Source of the DNA: Endomychus coccineus
Taxonomy: Eukaryota > Arthropoda > Insecta > Coleoptera > Endomychidae
DNA: 64,000 bases
NCBI GenBank assembly: GCA_958510875.1
Contig: OY294068.1
Span: 79,045,978-79,109,977, forward strand
Direction of reading: 5' to 3'
This document shows positions 1 through 12,900 of the stretch, piece by piece. The notes beneath the pieces are model-generated. The model ran no database searches, had not been told where the DNA came from, and was given only the letters and a program-made list of their open reading frames with translations. Position 1 is the first letter of the stretch. Each line of letters begins with the position of its first letter. A program made the translations under genes and the position numbers.

Positions 1-1349
1 CAAAATGCAAAGTGGCACATTGCACTGGGCACATCTGAATGAAGTCTCTTTTCTAATTTTGTGTCTTCGGCATACCACACATCTCTTGGCAACGACTTTG
101 TTGTTTTGATTCTTCTCTACGTGGCTGGGAAAATGCCTTGCCACCAGCCTCATTGGCACAGCTTCCCCTACGGTTTTGCTGCTATTGGCTCTAGGCCTAA
201 CCATTTGATACTTTCATCTGAAACTTCAACAACGGCATATGGTCGCCCGTTTTCACTTTATATATAACGTGAGCATTCAAGACGCTGAGGTCTAGGAGGT
301 GGAGAAATACTTTCTTGTACCACTTTATGGTTTTTCGTACGGACTCTGTAGAACTAAGCAACATGTCTGTTTTGTCAATGGCTCCCATGTTTTCATTATA
401 ATTTAAAATACACGATGGCTTTTGTTTATCCTCGCCTTGTAATGTCTTACCACAAATTATCATTTCGTCAGTATGCATTGTCGATAGCATCCTAACTTCA
501 CGCTTATCTTGCCATTTTGTTGCTAATATATTTTTTGTTGAGTAACATACGTATTCACCCCTTTTCAATTTTTCTTGTAATGGTGGCATGTGCTTTCGAT
601 TCATCTTTACGGTTCCGCAAGCATTTGTTTTCTTCTCGTGCAGTATTGAGAATAATGATGGACTGGTGTACCAGTTATCAACATATAGGGAATGTCCACT
701 GTTGAGGTATTTTTCTAATAATGTCAGCACGATACTTCCTGAAATTTCCAACTTCGGGAAATTGAGTTATCTCCGTGTTAGACCCTGTATATATTATAAA
801 GTCAAGTATGTAACTTGTCTCACAATCGCACAGAATAAACAATTTGATACCAAAACGGTGACGTTTTGATGGTATGTACTGTTTGAATGATATTCGTCCT
901 TTGAATAGCATCAAACTTTCGTCAATACATACATTTTGAAATGGTTCAAATGAATTTGTGAAGCATTGTCTGAGATGATCAAGTATCAACCTGATTTTGA
1001 ATAACTTATCATTTTGGTTGGGATTATCATTGTCCCCAAAATGCAACATTTTTAGCAGAAGTAGGTGCCGGTCACGTGGCATAATTTGTCCAAATGCAGG
1101 TGTGAGAAGGAATGAGTCAGTGCTCCAATAGTCATTGATTCTTTGTTTTTTTGTAAGTGGCATAAGTAACGTGACAGCTATAAATATATACATTTCGTGG
1201 CGGTCCACAGGAGTCCAGCTTCTAGCACGTGATGAGGCAGAAAATCGTGTTTTAGTGGATAGATGTTGGTAATAATTATTCGTTTCACTCACTATATTGT
1301 CAATAAACTCATGTGAAAAAAATACTTCAAAGCATTCCAAAACGCACAC
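1..1349 (-). pseudogene. piggyBac-like transposase, frameshifted and cut by window edge
   Basis: Cut-and-paste DDD transposase of the piggyBac family. The N-terminal part (1349 down to about 745) carries the first catalytic Asp in CIDESLMLFKGR. After a frameshift near 740-750 the second Asp is in YVDNWYTSP and the third in MGAIDKTDMLLSS. After another break near 197 the frame continues through RLVARHFPSHVEKN into the Cys-rich C-terminal finger (KRCVVCRRHKIRKETSFRC), which runs off the window start. The first 100 or more residues expected at the N-terminus are missing. The breaks make it non-functional, although all three catalytic residues remain. It is not closely similar to the piggyBac copies at 26-29 kb. 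Confidence 0.9.
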
Positions 1350-2157
1350 ATAAAAATTTTGTTTTCATTCAAACAGAATAAATTTATGTCAAATAAATGA
1401 TCGTTTCATATATAAGCAAAGAAATATATTCTTATAAGAAGATTAATATAAGTTTATATCGTAATATTAGATCTGATCATACTTATATTTATAACAAAAT
1501 TTAATGAGTTTGTTATAAAATTATCTTATACTTCTTCCAAACAAATATATGATTAAAACAAAGTTTCATAATATTAGGTTGATCATTGTAAATTATTTGA
1601 TTCTAACAAATGATTGTTTAAACACAAAACTGTAAAGTCTTCATTTCAAGAAATTCATAATGTTTTGCCAAAAATCAAATGTTTGCCAATAATTCGTAAC
1701 GTTCTTCAAATAAAATATTATATTTTCATTGAAATATTGAATATATCTTGTTTTAAAATATTTAGGTTTTGAATAAAATATTTTTCATAATCTAGTCAAA
1801 TATTTGTCTATTCTTACTCCAAGCATTTCAATGCTTTACTTGAGTTTCTCAAAACCTAAACCACTATACAAGAATATTAGACAGGTTGAGAAAATATTAT
1901 TTTGAATAGAAAGATCTAAATTGTTTCTGATCAAGAGAAGCAGGCTCTGATTCATCCAAATGCAAATATAGGTAACCAACTTCTTAATAGACGATAATAT
2001 ATCAATCGTAACACATACACTTTTTAATTTATGCAGGAAGGTTAAAGAAAATTGATTCAAGAACAAAAAATGTGTTATATTATATTAAAAATAACAAAAT
2101 AATACAATTCTATAATAGAAAGTGTTAAAAACTAAAACAAAATTCACACATTATCAA
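1350..2157. other. AT-rich stretch, no gene seen
   Basis: Very AT-rich, with only short open frames that lack recognisable motifs. It probably holds flanking or terminal sequence of the neighbouring transposons. I could not define inverted ends here. Confidence 0.5.
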
Positions 2158-4659
2158 CTAATAACTTTTTGAAACAAAAATTGATCCATCAAGAGTTCTA
2201 TGAAGGATACTGGGAACATCACTAAAGAGCTCTGTCAATCCAATGCAGATAAAGCTTTCTAGATTAGTTACAGAATAAGCACGATAATGTAAATTAAACT
2301 GTGAAGTCTTCAAAAGTTTGCAAATAAATTTGCATTTATTGTTGCTGGTACTAGTGTCAACTAAAACATGAATTATTTCACAAAATAGCGGAATATCATA
2401 TTGATAATCATAAAGTAAAATACTTTTTGGAGCATACCTAGTTCCATTAATGACAATAAAATTTACCACAGAACTATTATTGCCGACATTGTATTCAAAT
2501 ATATCGGAAATGTCACTTTCATAGATACTTCCAATAATGACATCGTTGTCTAAACCTTTTCTAGACATTAATCTGTAACAGCATTTTAATTGTATTTTTT
2601 GTGCTACCGTGAATGGTAAATTTTTACGACAACGTACTGCATTTGAACATGCTTTAAGTTATTTGTGTTTAGCTTCAAATCTCATAGCAGATATGTATGA
2701 GGGTGGCCCAATTTTCAAGAGAATACTGGGATAATGAACTAAAAAACGATGTTTCGGTTTTAGTTGTTTACAAAAAATTGTAACATATTGGGTATTGTGT
2801 TCTGAAATTAAAACTTTCAACAAATCTACAGTTTCCACAGATATAGAAGGAGCTGTAACAATTTCAGTAATTTGAAGCAACAACATATAAAAATCCCAAA
2901 TTTCATTATTTTCAGGCACCTTATCCCCTACAATAAACCTTAGATTTCTTACTAAGTACAACATTTCAGCAGCTGAACAAATTAAATAGCCATTTACTAA
3001 ATGTGTTTGTTTTAAAGGTGGTGGTATGTTTTTTTCAGATTTATCAAAGTTGAAATATTTTATTCTCGAATTTAAAAGTTCCAATGAAAAGAAATCTTTA
3101 GTTATTAATCCATTTATAATGTTAGCCATATCATATCTGTGAACACCTTCAAAGAAGTCGTGCATAATATCACATGTAAGGTTCTGATAGATATGAAAAC
3201 TAGGTATATTATTCCAAACACATTCCTCCTTAATTCCCATATTTTTGTTTGCCAAATGTGTTTCATAATCCTCTTTCTTTCGAATTTTATCTAAATTTTC
3301 TACATGCTGAACTTTCATTTCGTCTTTTGTACTTACGCAAAACCTACAGTAGTAGGTTGCTGAAAAACTTTCTACATGACCTAACAATGTATGAATTCCA
3401 AGGTTATCTCCAGCCAAGCAAGCTAAGCGGAAATGAATTATTTTCACGTCAGAACTACTAAAACTTTTATCTAACAAAACTTCTATTCCATCATTCTCAA
3501 GTTGTGTTAATTCTTCAATTAAAATACTGAAGACAGCTTTATTACCAAACAATACCCTGTCTGAGCTATGAAACAAATCTACTAAAAATATGTTTTCTAA
3601 TCTACTGGCAAATTCGGGAGGAATGTTCGCAATGGCAAAATATACTGCGCCCAATTTAAAGCAACCTGCATGACTCCCTAATGCATTTCCTGTCTCGAAA
3701 TCATCGAAATATATAATCAGTGGCAACACAATTCTATTACAAATATTACTTTTGTCTTTCCATAGAGATCCATGAACTATGTTATGCATTACACCAACTT
3801 CATTTTTCTCAAGACTGGTCTGGAACTGAAGTATAGTTTCAAGGACTTTCGGCAGTTCAAGGAAGTATTTAAGTGTTAATTTCATGGGAATATGATAACT
3901 AAATCTATCCTTTAAATTTAAATTCACACAGATGTCTTTTTTTTTAGTACGATGTTGTAAAAACCCTAGTTTATGTTGAACTGGTGTAACAAAGAAAGTT
4001 GAATTTTTGAAATGTTTAAGTCTTTTAAATTCAGTTTTTACTTTAAAAAATGGATTTCTTAGAGCTTGCAACATACTAACAATTATCGAAAATTCTGACT
4101 GAGACACACAATACTTTTTCATAATAAATATTACACAATTAAGTAACATGTCTATTAAATCTGAAAACAATATATTTGACGTCATTTCTATAATTTCTTG
4201 AACTAACAATTTTGGAATGATCAATTTACTATGTAGGATTGATACAAACTTTTCGATAGAGTTATCTTATACCGTTTTAAAAAAGTTGTAATGTTTAGAA
4301 ATGTCAAAGTCATCAACTTTTTCACTAACATTTTCACTAGAAGGGAGTGCATCTTCTATCCTGTCAATTTGAAGATGAACCATTTTTGAAACTGATTTTT
4401 TAAGTTTTGAATGCTTATCTGTATTTGATATGGAAGAAAGGTGTCTACATAACACATGTTTTTTGAAGCATGACCTGCGATGAAAATTTCGACAGCACCC
4501 TATTATGGGGCAAGTATAATTATCACTTATTTTATGCAAATATTCTAAATGAACAATGTACTTGTCTATTTGTAAAAAAGATTTACCACATTCTCGACAC
4601 TTCATATTATATAACACACAACATAAATTTCGATACAAAATTGTGAAACTTATTTGCAA
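2158..4659 (-). pseudogene. C2H2 zinc-finger transposase-like gene with two in-frame stops
   Basis: One continuous frame of 834 codons, interrupted only by TAA at 4267-4269 and TAA at 2659-2661. Two C2H2 fingers lie at the N-terminus (CRECGKSF...H-x4-H, then C-x4-C...H-x4-H). The likely start is ATG 4605, just before the first finger. The body has conserved-looking acidic motifs: YFDDFETGNALGS near 3700, CLAGDNLGIH near 3410 and CDIMHDFFEGVHRYD near 3160. Near the end, RFEAKHK stands directly before the second stop. The pattern recalls animal EnSpm/CACTA-like (Transposase_21-type) proteins, but I cannot fix the superfamily. Two nonsense codons without other damage suggest recent inactivation. 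The intact SAM-domain gene lies immediately upstream on the same strand, as expected for a two-gene transposon. Confidence 0.75.
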
Positions 4660-4675
4660 TATAAATTTACTATTT

Positions 4676-7380
4676 TTAAAGCATCAGATTATTCTTTCTA
4701 GTTTGTTCCAAAATATCCATAATATATGGTATCACTTTGTCATTTTTCAAATTAATACCGTAAATACCTTTCTGAATTAATAAATAGATGTGTTCTCCTG
4801 CAGGAGGATATTTTGCATTCAACACGTGGAATAATTGGAAGCAAATATCAAATGCTCTTCGAGGCGAGTCCAACTGGTATCTAATTTTGTCTATTATTAT
4901 GTATGATGAATTGATTTCAGTCAAAGTAGGACCCTCTACAATAATATATGGCTGTACAGTTTGTTTATGTACGGACGCTTTTTCTTTTTGAAGAGTTATT
5001 ATGTTTTCAATATCTCCAGCATTCTAAAAATAAAATATGTAAATAAATGCACCTACAGAATTTTGTTTCAATTACTTACCTTAGCATGACAAATAATGGC
5101 TTCTGCTGATTCTATTGTTGAAAACTTCCAATGTGTTTTTTCTACTTGAAGTCTCCCTTTTGGAGGTATAAGATAGCAAATTCCTAATAGTTGAACTATA
5201 AATCGGGATTCTAAAATGCAAGACCTTTCAATATAAGCCTAAAAATAACTGAAAACTTTTTTACCTTCTGATATGTCACTCTCTATCAAGGACAATAGTT
5301 CCAATGTATAATTATCTTTTACATTACTCCTCTTCAGAAGCAAAATGTTCTGGAAAAAATGTTCCCAATTAAGTATTAGCTTAAGAGAACTTTCTGGATA
5401 CAGTTTATCAAAATCAAGAGTTATCTGAAAATTGAAGAATATACATTAACAGGTAGCGATTACTTTCCAACATCTGTGATGTACAAATAAATGAGCAATC
5501 ATTTGGTGTGTCCATCAATTGCATGAACAGGATTCATGTTAATGGCCTATTGATGTTGGATTTATTATCACAATTACTAGTGACTGCAAATATATATTTT
5601 TAAATACTCTATAGATTTCACTCACCAATATATCTGCTCGTAAGTCTTTAAGAATGGGCCACTCCTCAATAAACTGTTCTACAGTTGCCAAATTTGTGTT
5701 TTGTCTTGCTATAAATGTATTATTCCATTTAATCATCACTTGTGCCCAAGGTTCTGATCGATTTTTCAACCAAATTACATCATTTTGGATATCCTCTAAA
5801 GCAATAAATGTTAAGTTACAATCTAGTTAACCAAAATCGAATGTCGAAGATTCACCTACGCCTAGTGACATCAACATCAAAATATACTGATACAAAAAAT
5901 TATATCATTAAAAAATTAAATAAGTCACTTACCACTAATAGATTCCACCCTTTGTTGTTTCGTAATTACATCGATAGGTTCTGAAAGACTTCTCTTTCTC
6001 TCCGCAATAACATCTGAACAACTGTGCAATAGGTTTCTGCATTTATCTACTAACTTTCCTTTAGCTAATATGGGCCTGCCAGTGCCAGAATGTCTCTTCC
6101 TTATGGCTGGCACATAGTAGGTTGCTGCTGATTCAGAGGGAAATAAAGCAATAATTTTCGATGTTATTATGTTATATTCCTGATGTTTGAGCCGGCTGAA
6201 AATAGAAATTATCATCAATTATAGATTCATTAATTCATTTATTCAATCTACTTACTGTTTAATAACATAATTAAAGATATGTTTGATTATAATATCTGTC
6301 AATCTTCTTCTTCTAATACTATCCAGACTATTATTAGTGAAATAATATTTTACGATACATTTTCCTAAAGGGGATGTGCTTAGCAGAGTTTTCAGATCAA
6401 AGTCTGGAAAATTATCAATATCTTTGTTTTCACAATCTTCTAGCTGAAAATATATCAACCAGTCAGTTAATATTGTTTTCAATGTACTGAAGTAGTGTAA
6501 CCTGTAGTGACATTCTGTCAATATTCTCCACATCCTCATTAAGATTGATTATAATTGGTGTATCAATTTGAATAGAGTCTAAAGTAGAGTCTGTAGTGAG
6601 CTCGCTAGGGTTGGTAACGGTCAACTGAAATTGACAAAGTTATAACACAGATTTTTCCTTTCTATGAAATACAAGCAAGTCCTAATAATTGCTAAGTCTG
6701 ACATAATTTGGTGTACATGAGCTGTAATTTTCTAAGCAATAGCCAATAGAAAAGTTATATTTAATTCTACATCTATTAATATTGATATAAATTAAAGTAA
6801 GAAGCCCGAAGAAGAAACCTATAGCTATATTAATTTGTACATTATTTATAAAATAATTCTAATTTTCGCTAAATCAAAATTGAGAAATAATAATGAAGTA
6901 ACTCATATTATTGTACCTTGCTTTTTTCCAAATTGAAGATTTTCAGAAATTTTAGCCTTGTTCCAATTTTAGGGAACAACTCTTTGATAATCTCTGGAGT
7001 TAATTCAAATACATTCTCCACTGTAATTCCGTTTTCTATAAAAAATAATAAAAATCAGTAGGTAAGTACCTAACAAGGTGTATAACAATTGTATACGCCG
7101 TGTTACCTTATTAAACTATTCACCGATACTTCACAAGTTTAATCTAAATCTTTTAAATAATACACCAATGTATTCTAATCTTATAATTTGACTGAATAAA
7201 TGCTCATGTGGAGGATAGTTTAACAAAAATCAGGCATGTCAATGGGGTTACTACAATTTCTAAGTTATACGTTGTACCTATACCCTGTACCTAATATCAT
7301 GCCTTGTACTGAAAGTAATATAATCTTCACTTACCTTCCATAATATGTCCGAACTCCTCAGAATTAAAAATTTCATCCAT
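4676..7380 (-). CDS. SAM-domain protein, nine exons, intact
   Basis: Exons assembled from GT-AG sites and reading frame: 7335-7380, 6917-7035, 6502-6624, 6256-6443, 5933-6195, 5626-5795, 5265-5424, 5080-5210, 4676-5023. They total 1548 bases, or 515 residues plus stop, with phases agreeing at every junction and no internal stop. Exons 1-2 give a SAM-like fold (NGITVENVFELTPEIIKEL then FPKIGTRLKFLKIF). Exon 5 has ALFPSESAATYYVPA and a basic GKL segment, exon 6 WNNTFIARQ...FIEEWPILKDLRADIL, and exon 9 HVLNAKYPPAGEHIY. I recall this layout from uncharacterised arthropod proteins that accompany transposases. Its role is inferred to be an accessory protein of the neighbouring element; a domesticated host gene is the alternative. 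The start is ATG 7380, with an AT-rich TATA-like stretch upstream. Confidence 0.75.
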
Positions 7381-8434
7381 TGTACCAGGAATCACAAACA
7401 AACTATATAATTATAATTTACAATCGAATCGTAATAATCGCTCAATATGGCAATTGGCTACACGCTATATAGGTTTCAGAATTCAGATCTCACTTGCAGG
7501 TTTAGTCTTGTTAACTCCTTTACGACGCCGGCGTAATAAAATCCGAGTCGGCATCACAGAACTCTTGGCTTACTGTGTGACTACTCAAGACGGTATAGTA
7601 GGAAGCTACATAACCTTTTACCATACATTGTTTGAATTCAAATGAATTATGATTGTATTAAACAAATCTTAAGCTTATTTTGAGTAAGGGGTTACATTTT
7701 GGATGAATGAATAAAACTGTCAATTTAAAAATGCAGTGATTTGTATTAAATTAACAAGACTTTAGTCGTCTTGTTTTAAATACTTCAAAACCTTGATTTT
7801 AGAATCTATTTATATTTACCTTGAGACATGCCTTAATTTTGTAGTAAACGTTAGCGAGTTTTGAATGAAACGTATTTTCTTGGATCAAAAATAGTTTATG
7901 AAAATATAATTTTATAACTATAAGCAAGTCTACATTCTTAAAATGAAAAATCTTTTTAGAGTCAATCCTATATTACTTTAGAGAAAACATATATTTTCAA
8001 AAATACATATTTTCTTGAATTGAAAAATTTGTTTTATCTGTGTAAGGTTATTCAAACATTTATTCAGGTAGGGTTACAGTTATTAATAACCAACACCAAC
8101 GGGACGTAAGCGGGGAAAACTAGCGGAAGCGTTCTTAACTATTAAGCCGGGGAATTAGGCTAAGTCTTAAAAAGAAACTACGAACACCAAAGCGTGCAAA
8201 GCGGGTAATTGTACGGCGGGTAATAAGCTCCGGTCGGGAAAACTCTAGCAAGATTGGTAAAGCAACAAGCAAATCTAATGCATAAATCTCATTCAGTTTT
8301 CTCAACTAATATACGCCTTGTTACAGGCCAGTCCTAAAATATCTACTGCCGAGAGAGAGAACAAAGTGTTGCTTCGCAATCCTCAACTTCAGATAATATT
8401 AAATACTATACCGACGGAAAAAACCGGCAGCCTT
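7381..8434. other. Intergenic, probable promoter side of the SAM gene
   Basis: No gene seen. The first 60 bases carry TATA-like AT runs upstream of the SAM-gene start. From about 8090 the composition turns more GC-rich (for example GGGACGTAAGCGGGG), leading into the 158-bp tandem repeat. This looks like non-coding leader or LTR sequence of an unidentified element. Confidence 0.4.
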
Positions 8435-8863
8435 TTGACGTTGCCGGGACGTACCCTTCACTTACTTCAGACAGAACCCCAGGGTAGTCGCGTTAGAAAT
8501 TCTGCCCTTTTCAGATCCGAAAGTTCGCCCGCCCGTTTCGTCAGACTGCAAGTTCTCAATTCACGGAAATGGTGTAACCAACCTACCGTCTGTTGACGTT
8601 GCTGGGACGTACCCTTCACTTACTTCAGACAGAACCCCAGGGTAGTCGCGCTAGAAATTCTGCCCTTTTCAGATCCGAAATTTCGCTCGCCCGTTTCGTC
8701 AGACTGCAAGTTTTCAATTCACGGAAATGGTGTAACCAACCTACCGTCTGTTGACGTTGCTGGGACGTACCCTTCACTTACTTCAGACAGAACCCCAGGG
8801 TAGTCGCGCTAGAAATTCTGCCCTTTTCAGATCCGAAAGTTCGCCCGCCCGTTTCGTCAGACA
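8435..8863. repeat. 158-bp tandem repeat, about 2.7 copies
   Basis: Units start at 8435, 8593 and 8751 with the word TTGACGTTG, exactly 158 bases apart. The third unit stops after TTTCGTCAGAC. The core word CCCCAGGGTAGTCGCG(C/T)TAGAAAT recurs once more in a diverged block near 8950. The sequence is almost identical between units and GC-richer than its surroundings. It is non-coding as far as I can see, and its origin is unknown. Confidence 0.9.
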
Positions 8864-9623
8864 GTGATCTTCGCACCACTATAAATGATATAATAGAAAT
8901 TATCACCTAATCAGTTGTCAGGACTTCCCGCCCTTTCACCTTTAATGACTGTACCCCAGGGTAGTCGCGCTAGAAATACAGCCACCTCCAGCGATTAGAC
9001 GTTGGTTCCCGAAAACCTGAACTGGTGTTAACTTCACCTTTAAATTTATTCATTCAACCGAAACACGATCGGTCACCACGATACAATACCTTTGTTTTAT
9101 CTCTCTTTAATTCACTAAAATTCAATACCCTAAACTCAATTGAGGAAACGGTGAGATTCTCTGTTTTAAGCGGACTTATAATTACCTGATTAATATTTCG
9201 GTTTTGTTAAATTTACGGTTAAGTTTCGGTTTCTCAAATTGTTTTGTCTTGCAAGATGTTATCTCTTGGTTAATAAGACAGTCTAAACTAGACTGACTTT
9301 CCTCAGCCACCGACTGGCTTTTATATGCTCCCAGCTAGTGGACATTCTGCTCCGGTGTATCCTCGCCGGCGCGGAATTGGTGGAAACCTGTTTTTTACTT
9401 ATGACGCTTGTTTCGTTATTTGATAATGACACGGTTTTACTACGATTTGAATGGAATCCACTATACACGATTCATGGATTCAAACTAAAGCAAATATGAC
9501 TTTTATAATGCAAATGGCTACACCGGATAATATCCTTTATCAATTACTCTATGACGATTTATCTATTCGGAACTTTTGGATTCTACTGCTATATACGCAT
9601 TTATGATGATTTAGAATATTCAA
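8864..9623. other. Repeat-flanking sequence, no gene seen
   Basis: Holds the diverged fourth block of the 158-bp repeat family near 8920-8990, then non-coding sequence up to the stop of the Ulp1-like segment at 9624. It may contain the 3' terminal part of the MULE-like element, but no inverted end was recognised. Confidence 0.4.
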
Positions 9624-9919
9624 TTACCCTGAATTATAATTAATATGCGCATGCCTCAATCGATAATCTATAACATTCATGTAGAATTTAAGAACTTCGT
9701 TACAATATCCGTCTCTTTGTTTTATATGAGCAATATTCTCAGAAGTGAAATGGTGTGGTTTTCCAGCAGTAAATTTTTTGAAACTAAGATATTTGTCAAT
9801 GAACATTTCAAATTTCTCCTTATACACTGAAGCCTCCTTTGGAATGCTATTGTATCGTGGATCGATATATAAGAATGTCCTCTCTGCCATATTAGCTACA
9901 GCTAGCACCCAGTGGTATT
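9624..9919 (-). pseudogene. Ulp1 (C48) protease-like C-terminal segment of the split MULE-like gene
   Basis: Last part of the gene that begins at 18872. It shows the Ulp1 pattern: His-Trp in EYHWVLAVANM, Asp in FLYIDPRYN, then IKQRDGYCNEVLKFYMN, which matches the Gln-Asp-Cys end of C48 proteases with altered spacing around the Cys. These enzymes cleave SUMO-like isopeptides; in transposons their target is not known. The segment begins exactly at the hAT target duplication (9912-9919) and continues the YqaJ segment from the other side at 13384. The C-terminus is a stop at 9624. Confidence 0.65.
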
Positions 9920-12900
9920 CAGGGCCGTAACTAGGTGGATGGCGCCCGTGGCGAACATATAGGTTTGCGCCCCCTAACAATAGTAAAACCTCATATAGCT
10001 AATATTATTCAGATCAAAAGTCATTTTTTTATACAAATATAAAAATTTCTGTGGTATCCAAATAACTGTTTATTATTTCCTCAAAGTATGTAACAAAAAT
10101 AAAATAAATAAATAAAGATTCTTACAACTCAAATGAAAAACTGAAAAACATAAATACATATATCAACTAAGGTACTCAATCGATAATGAAATCAGTCACA
10201 AAAAATAAAGGAACCATTTCCGTAGTAGGTACTTTGGATAGGCAATTATTGAAGATTAAAGATGAACTTTTCTTGATTTAGCTATGGCGAAATCATTAAT
10301 CACGTCATCAAAATCTACCGAAGCAGCTGTTTCTTTTTCAGTGCTGAGTATAGCCAAATCAGATAATCTTTCCTGGCCTATTGAAGTCCCCAAATAATTT
10401 TTTACTAGTTTTAGTTTGCTGAAAGCTCTTTCACAAGATGCACTCGTAACATGAATACAGAGGAATATTCTTATTGCTATGTCGATATTCGGATATATTT
10501 TCTCGAATTCATTTTTATGAATGATTTGGAGAGTTTGAATATGATCTAATTTCCCAAAATTTTCAACAAGAGTTGATGCTTGGAATTTAAAACTCTCTAT
10601 TTCATCTATGAATTCAGAAGCATCTAGGTCATCCTCATACTCCCGAACTAAATTTTCAGCATATCGCTTCAAGTCTTCTATTGTCGCCAGCGATATGAAT
10701 TGGCCTTTGAGAAATTCAAAATCATTACTAATTTCTTTCAGATTGACAAATCGTGATTTGAACTGTGTTATCATGTTATCGAATATGCAACAACACATTC
10801 TCTTGAATTTTGAGTTTTCACTCATATCACCAAGGCCATCAACACAAAGTTCACCAGGGATTATTTTCACTCGTCTTTTTCTTTTCTCAGCAAAAGCTGG
10901 ATCAATGTTCAACTCTGCACAAATTGATCTTCCTTCGTTTAGTACCTGATCGAAGAATTTTTCTCTGAAATCTTTAATTTCATTTGTTAAACCTTCTATC
11001 ATTTTCGCTTCTTTGCTCACATCAAGTTGTTTAGCTTGGAGCAACACATTGACCTTATTGATTTTTGTCACTATTGTATCCCACAAAACTAAAATATTGA
11101 TGAATTGAAAAGATTTGAGAGTTTCCAGCAAAGATTTTGCGTCGGAAATAGTTTCTTCATTGAATTTTTTTCCGAATATCATCGGGTCTAGTACTTCTAT
11201 AACAGATTTGAACTGAGTTTCAAGTGCGTGCACTGCAATTGCTTTCGATGCCCATCTTGTATCACTTGAACTCTTTAAAGAAATCTTCAATTTGGAGGTG
11301 AGTGCTTCCCATCTGGAAGTTGATCTTGCAAAAAAATTGTATAGTCTCTGAACTTGACCAAAAAATGACTCTATTTCAGGCTCTACCTTGGCAGCATTCA
11401 AGCCAACTAGATTTAAACTATGTGCAGTGCACGGAACGAAACGGGCAAATTTACTCATTTCTTGAATTCTAGATTGCACTCCTTTATATCTGCCAGCCAT
11501 ATTGGATCCATTTTAGTAAGCCTGTCCTCTCATATTTTTCATGTCTCGACCATCACTCTTTAATTTATTCAATATTGTTTCTGCCAAATATTCGCCAGTT
11601 TTTTCATCTGTTATGATGAAATCTATAAAGCTTTCTTCTATTGAACACTTATCCGGACAACATCCACGTACCTGATTAGTTGTGACATTTGCTCTATGTG
11701 TGAATTGTCTGGAGTGCAATCGAACATTACTGAAAATTATTTAGATTCCTTAATATTGATAGTGATAGTTTGTTTTACTTTTGCAGCGGTTAGTTTAATG
11801 AGTTCGTTCTGGATCGCCGGTGAAAAATAAGACACTTGATTTTTTTTGTGAGATTCGATGTGCTGTGCAATTATTTTATCATAATGGCTAATTAAAGTTA
11901 TGGTATACAAGAATCTTCCCTAATTTGGATCTCCAATTTTAGTTGAACTCCCCCTTAAAGCGTCATTGTTTCTAGCACAATGCATTATGGCATCTAATAT
12001 TACTTTCAGAATATGTTTCCATTTATTTATTTCTGATTCAATTGCCTTTTCTAATTCGTCATCAATTAAACCACCAATATTTAAATGTCTTTCGAATGTC
12101 TTCCACTCCAAATTATTATTTCTGTGCTCTAAACAATTCTTATGTCTTGAAATACGTGGGTTCAGGTGCTTCCAATCAGAAAATCCATTTTTCACAAAGG
12201 TACCATCCTTTTGACCGAATAAACTACAAGGAAAACAAAACAGAGAGTCTGTTCTTCTGCAATATATTAACCAATTTCTATTGATGTTTTCTCCATTATA
12301 TAGAATTGTTGAGAACCATTTCCCGTCAAACCGTCGGTTTTCAGTTGCAGGATATATATAATCTGGATCATTTCCTTGCTCAGGTCCATGTTTCACAAAC
12401 AATTTCACATTACATTTTTTTACTTTCCATGAACTCGGATCATTATAATCTACCAGATCTACGTCAGCACTGTCAGCAGAAAATTCGGTCTCAGACAAAT
12501 CCGAAAATGTTAATCGCTTGGTGATAACACCAATAGCGTTGTTATTTTCTGAGTCACATTTTTCAATTTCGATTTGAGTTTCTAATTCATCTTTGTATTC
12601 ATTATCACACGTCTCCGCAAGAACTGCTGAACTAGTCGATGGAGAATTTGTTGTGAGATAGTTGAGACCATCATCAGCGATATTTAGGTTGGATTTTTTT
12701 TAAAAGTTTTCCATAGAAGTACTGCATTTTTTTTGGTCTATCATTTTCTGATTCCGGATTTTTCTATACTGATAATTTTTTTGGTGGCATTTTATCTACT
12801 TAATTGAGCCAATCTGAAAACCAAATAGTTATCCGTTAAAATTATATAATTCATAAAACAACTTTTGAGTAAGTCTCTAGAGAACAGATGATAGGTACCT

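Noticed and set aside
1836..2066. 76-codon minus-strand frame
   Set aside because: AT-rich, Leu/Ile/Asn-biased, no motif; probably chance.
8318..8596. 92-codon frame across the start of the 158-bp repeat
   Set aside because: It runs through tandem repeat DNA and does not persist in phase in the next units; no motif.
9283..9468. 61-codon minus-strand frame
   Set aside because: No motif and no continuation in neighbouring frames.
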